A model generated the notes under the pieces. That model worked only from the letters and a program-made list of their open reading frames with translations. It did no database searches and was not told where the DNA came from. A stretch of DNA of 37,596 bases, taken from Variovorax sp. YR752 (GTDB lineage Bacteria; Pseudomonadota; Gammaproteobacteria; Burkholderiales; Burkholderiaceae_C). The stretch is taken from assembly GCA_945860785.1 (NCBI GenBank), contig CAMATD010000018.1:1-37596 (forward strand). Reading direction: 5' to 3'. The position numbers and the translations under genes were made by a program. The stretch's first letter is position 1; every line of letters starts with the position of its first letter. Of the stretch, positions 9,154 to 19,233 are shown piece after piece.

Positions 9154-12100
9154 CGTAGAGCCTGCATTTTGGCCCGCGACAGCATCGCCGCGCGGTTCAG
9201 ATCGAATGAGTACAGCTTGTCAGCACCAATGACCACATTCAGAAGGGACCGGTCTGTGTACATGGTCAACACCGACGTTCCCAGCCGAGCCATCACCCCA
9301 CAGCTCTCGTGCTGGCCGGCGTCCATGCGGCAGATGACGATCTGTCCGTCCTTTTCCGCCGAAAGCGCGACTGGGCGTCCGTCGCGAAGCCCGGTCGCGA
9401 GCGTAGTGATGCCGCGCCGGTGCAGCGTGCTGACGCGGTTCTGTTTGTTCGACTTCGGATCCCAAACGATCAGCCCGTCTTCCTCAGTGCCGGCGAGAAT
9501 CGTTTGCCCGTCTTCGCTGAACTCGAGGACGTTCACGTTGCTGTTGCCAGGTTCGGAAACCGTCGAGTCGCTCGTGTTGTTCTCGGCATCGATGGTCCAG
9601 ATGTGCAATCGGCGGGAGACATTGGTTGCAGCCGCAACCTGCGAACCCGATTTATCAACTGCGAGCGCTTCAATCTCTTCATCAACGGCAGGCATGGACT
9701 TCTCCGACCAGGAGCCCGCAGTGGCAGTGAACATCGAAATGCGTTTGCCAACGGCAACGAACAAGCGATGGCCATCCGCACTGAATCTCTGGATCCCCTT
9801 AAGCTCCCCGTTCGTACATGGCTTGCTCGGTTCCGCCGGGCGCTCGCGCGACAGCGAAGCCCACTGGCGCACCTGGACCGTTCCCGTGCAATAACGCAGC
9901 GAGACCGTATCGCCCGAGGAAGAAAGAGCGACCGCCGCCACCGACTGGCCAGCAAAGAAGGGGCCGTTCACGGCATGAAATTGCCCGTCCTTGCGGTTCC
10001 AACGCAACAACTCCCGACGCTCCTTATCGCCTAACGGCGACGATAGCCTCGAGACTGGCATCCGCAGCCATCGTCGCGGGCAATGGCTGGCTGCTTGGCG
10101 ACGCTGTGTGGATGTTGTCAGCAAGGGCACTCGAGCGCGTGGAGTCAATGAGCCGAACGAGACGGCGTCCGCCCGCAGCAACGAAACTCTCCGAACCGGG
10201 CACAAAGGCGACGCTGTAGAGCTTTTCGCCCAATCCATAGACACGCCGCACATTGACCATCCTCAAGAAGACCTCGAGATTCGCGGCGTCCTGATCTAGG
10301 ACCCATCGCATCATTGCCTCGTCGGCGCCGACGGAGACCATCGCATCGCCACCGGGTGAGAAACTCATGGCGTTGACCATGCCCTGGTGGGACATCGTCT
10401 CGTGAAGGCGCTCACCAACGCGCTTCGATGCCGTCGCCAAATCCCAAGCATGAATCGCTCCGACATAGTCTCCCGCCAGAAGCCACCGTCCGTTCGGACT
10501 GGCGGCCAGCGACCGGATAGCCATTCCGGGGCCTGCACGCACGGACAGCGATCGGAAGGGGGCTCGCTTGCTGTCCGTGCCGTTTGCCAGGTCCCAGATG
10601 CCGATATCTCCGTTCCAATCTGCAGAGGCCACAAGATCTTGAGTTGAACCTGTGGTCGGTATCGCAACCACCTGGGAGATCACGGTCTTGTGAAGGCGAG
10701 CGCCGACGCTTTTCCACTCCTCCGAAGGTTGTTCGGTGCTCCATACGAGAAGACGACCGTCGTAGGTGCCCACGACGAGCTTGGAGCCGTCACGGTTGAA
10801 CGCCGCGGAATTGCTGTCACCCGCGGTTGTACCGTACTGACTGGCAGCAGCGGTGGGGCAATTGCCACTTGCACTGCACCGGTGTCCTCGACTCTCCAGA
10901 GCACGACGCGACCATTCGTGTCGGTCACGGCCATTAGCTTTCGTCCCGGATGGCGAGCGATTGCGTAGATGCTCGACATCGAAGTCAGCAGCACGCCAGC
11001 CGGCGAGTCGACAGTCCTCAAAGGCCAAGCACGCAAGCTGCCGTCCCATCCCCCGGAATAGAGTGTCTTGCCGTCATCGCTGAAGGCAAGTGCACGCACA
11101 AGATCCGTGTGGCTGCCTAGTGTCGCAAGCACGGGGGGCTGCAGGCCAAGTACCTGAGTGAAGGCAAAGTCGGATTCGAACCGGGCATCCGAGTCTCCGA
11201 CATCGACGGCGTCGATGGTCCTGATCACCGAACTGAGAGCCTCTGGACCGCGACCGTCGCGCGCCATTGAGGTGGCACGGACGAGTTCCAGCTGTCGCTG
11301 ATTGCGGGCAATTTCCTGGTATGCGGACCTGTACTGGAATACTGCTACCAATGCGATGACAAGCAATATTCCTAGGCCAGACTCGAGAACCCGCAGGCGC
11401 CGTCGGCCTTTACGAAGGGCCTGCGAAGCTCGCAGGAACTCGGTATCGACGTCCGAAAGCGACTCAGGTGAGTTTTTCTCGATATCTTCTGCCGCCTCCA
11501 GTTCCGCACCGGAGAACAGGGCGCTCAAAGGCTTGCCACCTCGGATCCATGCTTCCGACTGTATTTGCAGTCGGCTTAGATGTGTCTTTCGCCAGCGGAC
11601 GTTGCTGCTCTGGATGGGGGCGATGAGCCGATCGTGCGAGAGTTCGATCCATTCACGGTCTCCCGTGTTTTCCTGTCGCAGAAGGTGCTGGGATTCCAAG
11701 ATCGAAAGCCAGGGCCGCAGCGTCGCATAGACGGGGGAGTCCGAATCTGTGAGCACGCGCGATCGAATGCGCGTAGTTGTGATGAGGTTGTACTCGATCT
11801 AGTCCCGGATCTTGCGCTGTACCGCAACGCTCGGGGCGACCTGCGCAACGGCAGCATCGAAATAGTCGACCAACAACTCGTCAACCTCGCTCGTGGTGCC
11901 CTGCCCACGAATGTCGCCGACCGGTACTACCCGCCCTTTGCCCTCGACGATCCGTTCCCACAGGCGTCGACAAGTCACTTGCAGCAGCATTGGCTCAACA
12001 TAGCGTCCAAGGAATCGCTCTGCCTCGAGATCGCTTGACCCTGCCCCGCGCTGCACGGCTCTCAGATCGTCGACCAGCACGCGTGCCGCTTCAGGATCGA

Positions 12101-12932
12101 AGAAACCACCGGCCGGCTTCTCGACGGCTTCGCGCGCAGGTTCGGCCTCCAAGGGCAGAAGACGATAGCGAAATGACAAACCCGTGGGAAAGAAGTGTCG
12201 GAACGGCTCGAGCTCAGCAACGTGGTCTTCGCGCATCGACAGCAGAACCCAGATGTTGTCGCCGCGCCTGGTGATGCTCTCAGTGTCGGAGCTGGCCTCA
12301 TCCGTCAGAATCGTCGGGTCGAACGCCGGTAGGGACCGCGCGCCAAGCATCTCTCCGAGTTGGCGCAGGAACTCCCTTTTCTGTTTCCAGTCGGAGCCGC
12401 GCAGGGTGAAGAGTTCCTCGAACTGATCAAAAACGAAGAGATGAAGCTTGCCTGGATCGTCGGCTAGACGCTTCGCCGCGTACTGGTCCAGGGTGAGCGC
12501 CGCAAGCTCGCTGTCATGGAGACGGTCGCCGGAGTGGTCCACGGTCGATTCAAGCGTGCGCATCAGATCGAGCGCGTAGCCGTTGCATCCGTCGAGCCCG
12601 TCGCTGCAGCAGCCCAATCGGATTACGGGATGACATTGCAGCCGTGTCCGTGGCGTGCTCTCCAGCCGGGGAATCAGTCCAGCCTGGATGAGCGAGGTCT
12701 TGCCCGCGCCGGAAGGCGAGATCAACAGGGCAATCCGCTTGCTGGTCAGCAGGGAGCCGAGCTCGCGGATTTCGCGCTCGCGCCCGTAGAGCGAGTCTCC
12801 CCTCCGAAAGGGGACGGGACCAACATAGGGATTGGATGCGGACGGCTGAACCGCGCCGGTCGAAGGTGCCGGCCGGCTCGCCTGGGACAACGTGTTCGTG
12901 TCGACCGTAGGAAGTATTGACGTGGCGTTCAT
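9150..12932 (-). pseudogene. nSTAND NTPase - transmembrane - WD40 protein, interrupted
   Basis: About 1260 residues when joined. It starts MNATSILPTV at 12932 in an ATGA overlap with the CHAT-SIR2 stop. Residues 35-60 carry the nSTAND1 leader (NPYVGPVPFRRGD, LYGREREI). Walker A is SPSGAGKTS (72-80) and Walker B FVFDQFEELF (about 166-175). The STAND helical region continues to a single membrane helix (GILLVIALVAVFQY), then WD40-type repeats fill the C-terminal half (LAFSDDGKTLYSGGWDG, FNRDGSKLVVGTYDG, MSFSPGGDAMVSVGADE, LEFSEDGQTILAGTEED). Defects: an in-frame TAG at about 11799 in KIRD-stop-IEYNL, probably TGG or CAG, and frameshifts near 10845 and 10035. Family knowledge: STAND proteins are ligand-triggered ATPase switches, with the repeats as sensor. 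The membrane helix suggests an inner-membrane location. Confidence 0.85.
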
Positions 12933-15033
12933 GGGCGCGACTCGATGCGGCGAACGAGCTCTGAGATGAATTCGTCTGCCGAGCTCCATGCAATCTTGAT
13001 CTTTCCGCGTTCCTGGAAATACTTCCTCATGTATCTCGCGGCACGCTCTGGGTGCAGCAACCGCCCCTCAGTCGGGCTGATCTGCGCCGCCAAGCGTGAG
13101 CATTGGTCTCCCAACGCGTTTCCTGGCTGCTTCAGGATCCCTCAAAGCAGCCAGGAAATCCCAGTCTTCCGGCTGGAAACCGAGCAGCAGAAGACCCGAC
13201 CCGGAAAGGGCGCTCGATACCGGCGCCGGAATGCTGACGGCATTCATTGCTTCGTTCCGCGTGACCGCGATCAGGAAATCGAAGTAGTCGTCCTCCGTCA
13301 AAACCAGGCTCGTCGGATATTCGAGATTTCCGAATGCTTGGAATATCAATGGCTGCTGAATGCTGGGCACATAGTCCCTAGGAAGCTCGGGGCCGATTCG
13401 CTGCGGCGTGTCGTTGTGCATGATCCATGTACACAGATGAACAACCGGTTCTTTGCCGATGTCCCGCAGCGCATCGCGCAGCAGGTTGTCCCGGTTCGCG
13501 CTCACGAAGACGGCGATGTCGAGCTTGGCCAGCAGCAGATGAGGATCCCTCTTGTTCAGTTCCCGCTGCCTACGGCCGATGTGGCTCATGAGCGTGTTCA
13601 CCAGATCGGTAGTGAGGGGACCTGCCCAGGCTCTCGCCAATTTGCTGCAGGTCGTCCCAGTACCGCGACCGAATCTGCATCGCCAGTTCGGCGCGAAGCT
13701 CTTGGATCATGACTGCCTTGGTCTTCCGGTAGGCTCGGAACTGCGCGACCTGCGCCAGATCATCCCGATCCCGGGGGGTCAGGGGAAACTCATAGCGCTC
13801 GGCCCATTTGCGCGCAATGTCGCGCGTTGCTCCGAACATGGATTCAACGAGACCCGGCCCCAGTACTGGAACGCACTGGTGGTTGTCGATGTCCGTGATA
13901 ACCGTGTCCCAGTCCTCGAAGTATTCGTCATCGAAGACCGCCGTCTGCAGGAGTCGTCCTGTCTTGAGGCGCATGAACAGCGTCGGCATCCACCAGTCCG
14001 CTTGATCGCGGATGTCGCCGCGCGCCTTCGCCATTGCGTAATCGACCTGGCCGGATCGCGCCAGCTCCGTGAAGAAGCGCGCGAAGAACCTGCTGGCAGA
14101 CTTCATCGAGATCTTTCCCTGCATGGCGACCACGGCGCCAACGCCCGCCTCAGCCAAGCGGGGGCCGAGTGCAGAAAGTACCCCACGATCCTGGTTGCCC
14201 GCGCTTTCACACGACGCGAGTACCACTAGGCGGGGCCGTTCGATCATGTCCCTCATCCGCTCGACCAGCTCCTTGGCCTTGACTGAATGCGCGGTACCGG
14301 CGTCATTTTCCAGAAGCAGCCGAGGATCGCCTTCGACGGTGAAGGTGCCGTGGCACACGACATAGAGGATGTCAGCGTAGTGATCGCGGAGTCGGGCAAC
14401 GATGTTGTAGACCGTTGCCGGAGACTTGAGCACGTCACAGACGATGCCCAGCCCATCCCGCTCTCCTATCCGCAATGCATTGCCGAGCCTTTCGATTTCG
14501 CCTTTCGTGTCGATGGCTTCCAATCCCCACTTCGTCTTGAGGTCCGATGGGTTTGCAACAACGACCAGGACGCGAGGCTTGGTCCCGGGTTCGAACGGTT
14601 TGAAGCGAAATTCCTGCGCGGTAAGGAATCGAGAAAGCCACACGTTGTCCTGCAGTGAGAGCGGCGTCCCTGTGGCAGGGTCGCACAGCGTCTCCCAGCG
14701 CAGGTCATGCAGTTCTGGCGCACTGCTTTGGATGGCCAGTCGCAGGCGCAAGCCATCGCGCTCCCTCGAGACTGACTGAGCCCGCTGCAGCGCACCAGTC
14801 AGTGCGTTCCCAGCACCGTCACCATCGAAAAGCATCTTGGTGAGCATCCGGCCGTACTCAACCGCATCGGAGGAAACCTCGAGCAGCCTGTCGAAGTTGA
14901 AGGAGACCTCCATGGGTTCCACGAGAACGGATGCAATGTCACTCAGCGGGTCGTTGAGCCGTACCGTCACGCAGTAGCGGCCCCGGTCAATCCATTCAAG
15001 TCGAAGCTCGAGTTCGCAGTAACTTCGTGGCAT
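12929..15033 (-). pseudogene. CHAT protease - SIR2-like domain fusion, frameshifted
   Basis: About 700 residues when joined. I choose MPRSYCELEL at 15033 over an upstream Met (15075), because the upstream residues look unlike coding sequence. The N-terminal beta-rich region leads into a CHAT domain with the His motif YVVCHGTF (His about 228) and Cys motif LASCESAG (Cys about 275), then AVVAMQGKIS and the usual CHAT tail. A linker leads to a SIR2-like domain: CVPVLGPGLV (about 387-396), then in the next frame PTSLVLTEDDYFDFL and SGSGLLLLGFQPEDWDF, diagnostic of SIR2_2-type proteins. Frameshifts lie near 13633 and 13090. The third frame ends SELVRRIESRP with TGA overlapping the next ATG. It is the first gene of the operon; likely a protease coupled to NAD hydrolysis or binding (inference). 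Confidence 0.85.
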
Positions 15034-15106
15034 CGTTTCACAACCAAGTGAGGGGCAAGGATGAGCGACGAACATGCGGATTTACAGGTTCGCCAGCTTG
15101 ATGCGC

Positions 15107-15128
15107 TCACTGGGAGAGCTCCCAGTGA
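15107..15128. promoter_or_regulatory. Palindrome upstream of the CHAT-SIR2 operon
   Basis: TCACTGGGA and TCCCAGTGA form perfect 9-base arms around GAGC, 74 bases upstream of the first start codon of the operon and 113 bases after the CoiA-like gene. No T-run follows on either strand, so it is more likely an operator or RNA hairpin than a terminator. The binding protein is unknown. Confidence 0.5.
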
Positions 15129-15241
15129 TTCGTTGGCGGAGTCTAGAACCGCCTCTTGTTCATGGGAATACCATGAATCGGGGGGAAAGCATGTATTCAG
15201 CCGAAGCCATTCAACGCTCGTGATGGTTGGTCAGCAAAGCG

Positions 15242-15979
15242 CTAATAGAGAAAATTGCGCATGTTGCTTGAGAATTTCGCGGCCTCCGTGGATTGACCAG
15301 CGTTGCTTGAGCACTGGCGCCAGCTTTGCCAATTTGTCTTTTGAGCATCCACCGAAGGTGTGGCGCGCAGCCTTTGATCATCATCCGTTGGCGCGAAGAG
15401 CGAATGCTGCTCCGGCGGCTGCGGCAAACCAGGGCCAGCCCAATCCAGTACAGGTAGTGGTTGACGTCGGATTCGTGAGATGACGTGCCAGGAGCGCACC
15501 TCGATCCATGGAAATCCCGCCGCCTGAAAAGCCGCCTTCTTTTTGGCATTGACCGTGTGCGTGTGCCACACCTCGATCACCAGCAAGATCCGGTGAGTGC
15601 GCACACACCTCACGACCAAGTCGGGCACAAACCGGCTGCTTCCGATCCTGAGGGACCTCTCGGTCTCCACTGCAATCGCAGCAGTCAGGCTCACAAGACA
15701 GGCAAAAGCTCGCCAAGTCACGCCGGCATGGAACAGTCCCATCAGACCCTCGCGCGCCTTCAATTCCATTGCAAGGCGTCGAATTGCCCGCTGGTGTGGA
15801 GTGCCCTGCGGATCGCGGGGGCGGCGATTCTGCTGCGTCCGTCGAGCCCTGTGCCGTATGCGTGAATGTCTGAACACCCGCGTGCAGCACGCCAGCCCGC
15901 GCAGCCTTGGTTTCTCACTGCGCTCTACGTTGATCGTGCCCTCGGGACTATCGGCGGCGGAAATATTCCACGAATCCAA
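15242..15979 (-). CDS. CoiA-like / PD-(D/E)XK nuclease-like protein
   Basis: The C-terminal two thirds carry a restriction-nuclease-like core: FVPDLVVRC, then LLVIEVWHTHTVNAKKKAAF, then FPWIEVRSW. The PD ... IEV ... TH ... K pattern is that of competence protein CoiA-family nucleases, where the IEV(x)TH segment is the hallmark. The first 70 or so residues are Arg-rich and lack the Cys pairs usual in CoiA N-termini. The real start may therefore be the Met at 15769 (MELKAREGLM), or the N-terminus may be degraded. It lies upstream of and co-oriented with the CHAT-SIR2 operon, separated by about 200 bases, so it may or may not belong to it. Function is inferred from motifs only. Confidence 0.6.
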   Translation of the reverse strand: MDSWNISAADSPEGTINVERSEKPRLRGLACCTRVFRHSRIRHRARRTQQNRRPRDPQGTPHQRAIRRLAMELKAREGLMGLFHAGVTWRAFACLVSLTAAIAVETERSLRIGSSRFVPDLVVRCVRTHRILLVIEVWHTHTVNAKKKAAFQAAGFPWIEVRSWHVISRIRRQPLPVLDWAGPGLPQPPEQHSLFAPTDDDQRLRATPSVDAQKTNWQSWRQCSSNAGQSTEAAKFSSNMRNFLY

Positions 15980-16248
15980 TGGGGAAAATCGACAAAATTA
16001 AGATGATCACTCCTAAATAGATATCAATTTATGACAATTAATATCATTCGCAAGATCGAATTTTAAAAGAGTTCTATTGAGCGATGCGGCTCCGAGGTCC
16101 GGCGGATGGCGTGCAAATTGACATGAATTGCAATGATGGGCGAGCCATCATCGCTCCGACCGGATTGCACGTGGAGGCATTGAAGCTTAGAGTTACAACG
16201 CGTAAGGAGGCCGCTGTTTCTCACTAGAGACTAATCGATTGGTTTTCG
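15980..16248. promoter_or_regulatory. AT-rich divergent intergenic region with an inverted repeat
   Basis: The region lies between the minus-strand CoiA-like gene and the plus-strand regulator and is clearly more AT-rich than the genes to its left, suggesting promoters in both directions. ATGATGG and CCATCAT form 7-base arms with a 5-base spacer at 16133-16151, a possible operator. No gene was seen. Confidence 0.35.
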
Positions 16249-17064
16249 ATGAACCCACGCCAGTCGTCACTGAGTACTAAAAACTTCCGGCTTGTTAGCG
16301 CGCCGATGCCGGGCATGGTGGAAAAAATTAGAAGGCTCCTCAAAAACTATGCGGGACTGGAACAGCCCTTCATTGCCTGGGTGGGTGAAAACCCTGTCCA
16401 TTCGATGGAGTTGCAAGAAAACTTTGCCCTGCTTAACTGCGGGACGGTTTCGTTCGCACCGAAGGAAGATTTCTTGCTGTGTATTAAGCGCGGCGAATGG
16501 TTTGATGCAGTCGTCATTGTGGGACCGATGAAATTTCCCTGGATGATTTTCTCACGATCCGCAAATTCTACGACGTTGCGGCGTTAGCTGTTTTTGATAA
16601 TTTTCAATTAAAAAAATTACTTAGCGGCGCAGGGGAAAGGTTTTTTCGACTGAATAACGTTGACCTCGTTCATTTCATGCTGAGTCCGCCTGAACTTGCA
16701 TTGAGATTGTTGTCGCTTATTTCTGCAGCTTCCCGACTCAATAGTCCTTTTCAACAAACTTGGGGCGATTATCTATTCAAAGCAGGCCTCGACATTGTGG
16801 AACATGGACAAGTTTCTGTTCAGCTGGAGTCGAATGAGTTTGATTTGGCATTGGAATTGTTTTGCAATATTGGCCAAATTCTGCCGCGCGAGCGCTTGAT
16901 GAAATGCATGCACGGGACGGAATTGAATATTCAACATCGATCGCTCGATGTGGCTCTCGGTTGTTGAAAAAAAACTAGGTCTTTATGAAGAAAATGGGAT
17001 TTCTCCAAATGCCATATATGGCCGAGGCTACATCTTGCGAATTTCAAAGGAATTGAATGCGTAG
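16249..17064 (+). pseudogene. Winged-helix transcriptional regulator with degenerate receiver-like N-terminus
   Basis: Joined across three frames this is about 270 residues. The N-terminal half (FIAWVGENPVHSMELQENF, FDAVVIVGP, VAALAVFDNF) has the alternating pattern of a response-regulator receiver but shows no acidic pocket or phospho-acceptor Asp. The C-terminal half is an OmpR-type winged helix: TWGDYLFKAG, VQLESNEFDLALELF, ILPRERLMKCMHG, RSLDVALSVVEKKLGL, IYGRGYILRI. Frameshifts lie near 16530 and 16960. The gene sits 136 bases upstream of the YadA-like adhesin in the same direction, so it may have controlled it. It is a paralogue of the minus-strand gene at 19234-20049. The ribosome-binding site before 16249 is weak, so the start is uncertain. 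Confidence 0.7.
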
Positions 17065-17200
17065 CGAGCTTTTTATTCGGTTTGGGTGAAGTTGATCGCG
17101 ATATTTTCTTGATTTGTGGAAATTTTAAAACGTGAGTGGTTTTCGACTGGCCCAATTGCGCCCGTCGGATGATTCTAAAAAACTTCGAGGGGCGTCTGAT

Positions 17201-18565
17201 ATGAACAAGGTTTTCAAGATTATTTGGAGCTCGGCCGCCGGGGCCTGGTGTGTTGTCGGGGAGCAAACCAAGGGGCGAGGAAAGGCCAAAAGCCAAACCA
17301 GCGTCGCTCGACATGCGATGGTCGCCGTGACCATGGCGATGGGCTTGGGAAGCTGGAACCACGCGATCGATGGCATCGCCGGATCAAACGCCGGTGTCAA
17401 CGCGGCAAACGCAAACGCTTTATCAACTTTTGGTTCGGGCGGTGGCGTGGTGTCCTCGTCCTTCAATGGCGTTGCACTTGCCGGAGCGTCCGACTGCGGA
17501 ATCATTGGGAATATGAACGCGGCTGCCGTGTACGGAACTGGTGCGTCGTTCACCGGCGGGTTCTATGGGTTCGGCACGCAAGCCTCCGCCGTATCGTGGA
17601 GCGCCGCGCAAAACGCTGGAACCGGTCAGGCCGGCGGGATCAACAACTACGCGGGCGCCCAGACCTTGGGTAACGTCAATGTCACGGCAGCCAATATCGC
17701 CAGTGCGGCGGCCAATGTCAGCGCATTCGGTATGAACTCGTTCGCAACGGGCTGCGGCTCGCAAGCAAACGGATTGGGCGCGACGGCCATAGGTTGGAAT
17801 GCCTCTGCGCCCGGTGCCGGCGGAATTGCGATGGGGGTGAATGCCAATGCAGCGGCTCAGGGTGGGATTGCTCTGGGAACACAGGCCAGAGCGGTGGCCG
17901 TGGACTCCCTGGCGCTGGGGACGCTCGCAAATTCTGCGGCGACGCGTGCGATTGCAATCGGTAGCCAAGCGAATGCGCAATATGCAGACAGTGTGGCGCT
18001 CGGTGCCAACTCCACGATGGGAGCCGCCGCACCAACTGGCACGGGTTACATCACCGGCACCGCGGCACCGGCGGCGGAAGTGTCCGTCGGAAGTTCTACA
18101 AACTTGCGCCGAATCACCAACGTTGCCGACGGGGCGGCGGCCCAGGACGTGGCAACGATTTCCCAACTGAGCACGAGCAACACCAGCCTCTCCACCTCTG
18201 TGGCGAGTCTCTCGACTTCCACCTCAACCGGGTTAAGCACGGCGACGAGCGGCATCTCCAGCTTGTCCACGGGCCTGAGCACCACCAACAGCAGTGTTGG
18301 TAGCCTGTCGACCTCCACGTCGAGCGGCTTGAGCACGGCAACAAGCAGCATCTCCAGCTTGTCGACGGGGTTGAAATCAAAAGAGCTGCGACCCGACTCC
18401 GAGGTGGCCTGGTACAACCTCGGGCTGGCGTTGAGCCAACTTGAGCGCACCGGCGAGGCGGAGCTCGCATACCGCCAAGTCCTCAGCATTCGCCCATCTT
18501 TTGCGGAAGCCAATATAAATCTTGCCAATCTTTTGAGTCGCAGTCGCGGCAGCGCTTCTCTCTGA
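17201..18565 (+). CDS. YadA-like trimeric autotransporter adhesin N-terminus fused to a TPR fragment
   Basis: It starts at ATG 17201 (MNKVFKIIW) after GAGGGG, not at the longer frame's start (17132). Residues 1-30 are an extended signal peptide region (ESPR: AAGAWCVVGEQTKGRGK), followed by a hydrophobic signal core. The head has YadA-type repeats (GATAIGWNA, GGIAMGVNA, GGIALGTQA, DSLALGTLA, RAIAIGSQA, DSVALGANS). The neck motif is LRRITNVADG with DVATISQL, and then a Ser/Thr/Leu stalk. After STGL at 18373 the sequence switches to unrelated TPR residues (VAWYNLGLALSQLERTGEAE, YRQVLSIRPSFAEANINLAN). No membrane-anchor beta-barrel is present, so surface display should fail. The junction looks like a deletion joining two genes. 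Confidence 0.8.
   Translation: MNKVFKIIWSSAAGAWCVVGEQTKGRGKAKSQTSVARHAMVAVTMAMGLGSWNHAIDGIAGSNAGVNAANANALSTFGSGGGVVSSSFNGVALAGASDCGIIGNMNAAAVYGTGASFTGGFYGFGTQASAVSWSAAQNAGTGQAGGINNYAGAQTLGNVNVTAANIASAAANVSAFGMNSFATGCGSQANGLGATAIGWNASAPGAGGIAMGVNANAAAQGGIALGTQARAVAVDSLALGTLANSAATRAIAIGSQANAQYADSVALGANSTMGAAAPTGTGYITGTAAPAAEVSVGSSTNLRRITNVADGAAAQDVATISQLSTSNTSLSTSVASLSTSTSTGLSTATSGISSLSTGLSTTNSSVGSLSTSTSSGLSTATSSISSLSTGLKSKELRPDSEVAWYNLGLALSQLERTGEAELAYRQVLSIRPSFAEANINLANLLSRSRGSASL
18200..18373 (+). repeat. 96-bp stalk repeat, 1.8 copies
   Basis: Copy 1 at 18200-18295 encodes a 32-residue unit starting VASLSTSTSTGLSTAT. Copy 2 at 18296-18373 starts VGSLSTSTSSGLSTAT and is cut after 26 residues by the TPR fusion. 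Such repeats are recombination-prone and may explain the deletion. Confidence 0.75.
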
Positions 18566-19233
18566 AGAATTCATCAGGACTTGGTGGATCCCTTTTCGCG
18601 CCAAGCATCAATCCGGGTGCCGCTGAAGGCGAGGCGTCTTGGTGGATTCTTTCTTTACTCGCCAGTTCGGCAACTGGCGTTCTCCTTTCACTGCCGGTCT
18701 CATATTGACGGAGGTCTAGATGGTCATGCCGATGTGTACGACGGCTTGAAACAATGCTGCCGGATCGCGCTGGCTTCGTCGTTTGCCACCGAAGACGCGC
18801 TCGGCGCCGCGCTCAATGACAAGTGCATGTCGTGGGCGAAGGATTGGGAAGCTCGGCGGCCCGCTGCCCACCGATCGCGTCCTCGCTGATTCGATCAACG
18901 TGTGAGGGCTGTCAGTTGGGGGAAGTAACTCGCCGACGCGGCTGTTCAGGTGCGTTGGCAGCCAGGTCGGCACATCGTTCAGCTAGGCCACGGATCATGG
19001 CCGTTGACTACGTGCCGACGCTACTCAAGGTGGTCAGACTGATCGCTCATGCTGTTGCAAGCGGATGCGCGCCTAGATTGTCGGCGCGTTGGATGGCGCG
19101 AGGGCCATGGAAGCGGCGCAGTAGAAGAGGTCCAATGCCTGGCGATGTCCGGCCGTTAGCTTTCTGCCATTGCGGTGCCGAACCAAGGTGCGCACCACTG
19201 ATCGGTGCTGACGCGTGCGACGCTGTCGGTGGC
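18566..19233. other. Gene-poor region, no recognised gene
   Basis: The frames here on both strands are short or give proteins I cannot match. A faint likeness to a transposase segment (VDYVPTLLKVVR, near 19010) is too weak to call. It probably holds degraded remains of the gene that supplied the TPR fragment and of other insertions. Confidence 0.4.

Noticed and set aside
15107-15128. Terminator of the CoiA-like gene.
   Set aside because: No T-run follows the hairpin on the minus strand.
18900-19200. IS66-like transposase trace (VDYVPTLLKV).
   Set aside because: One short similarity in a region full of stops; not enough to call a mobile element.
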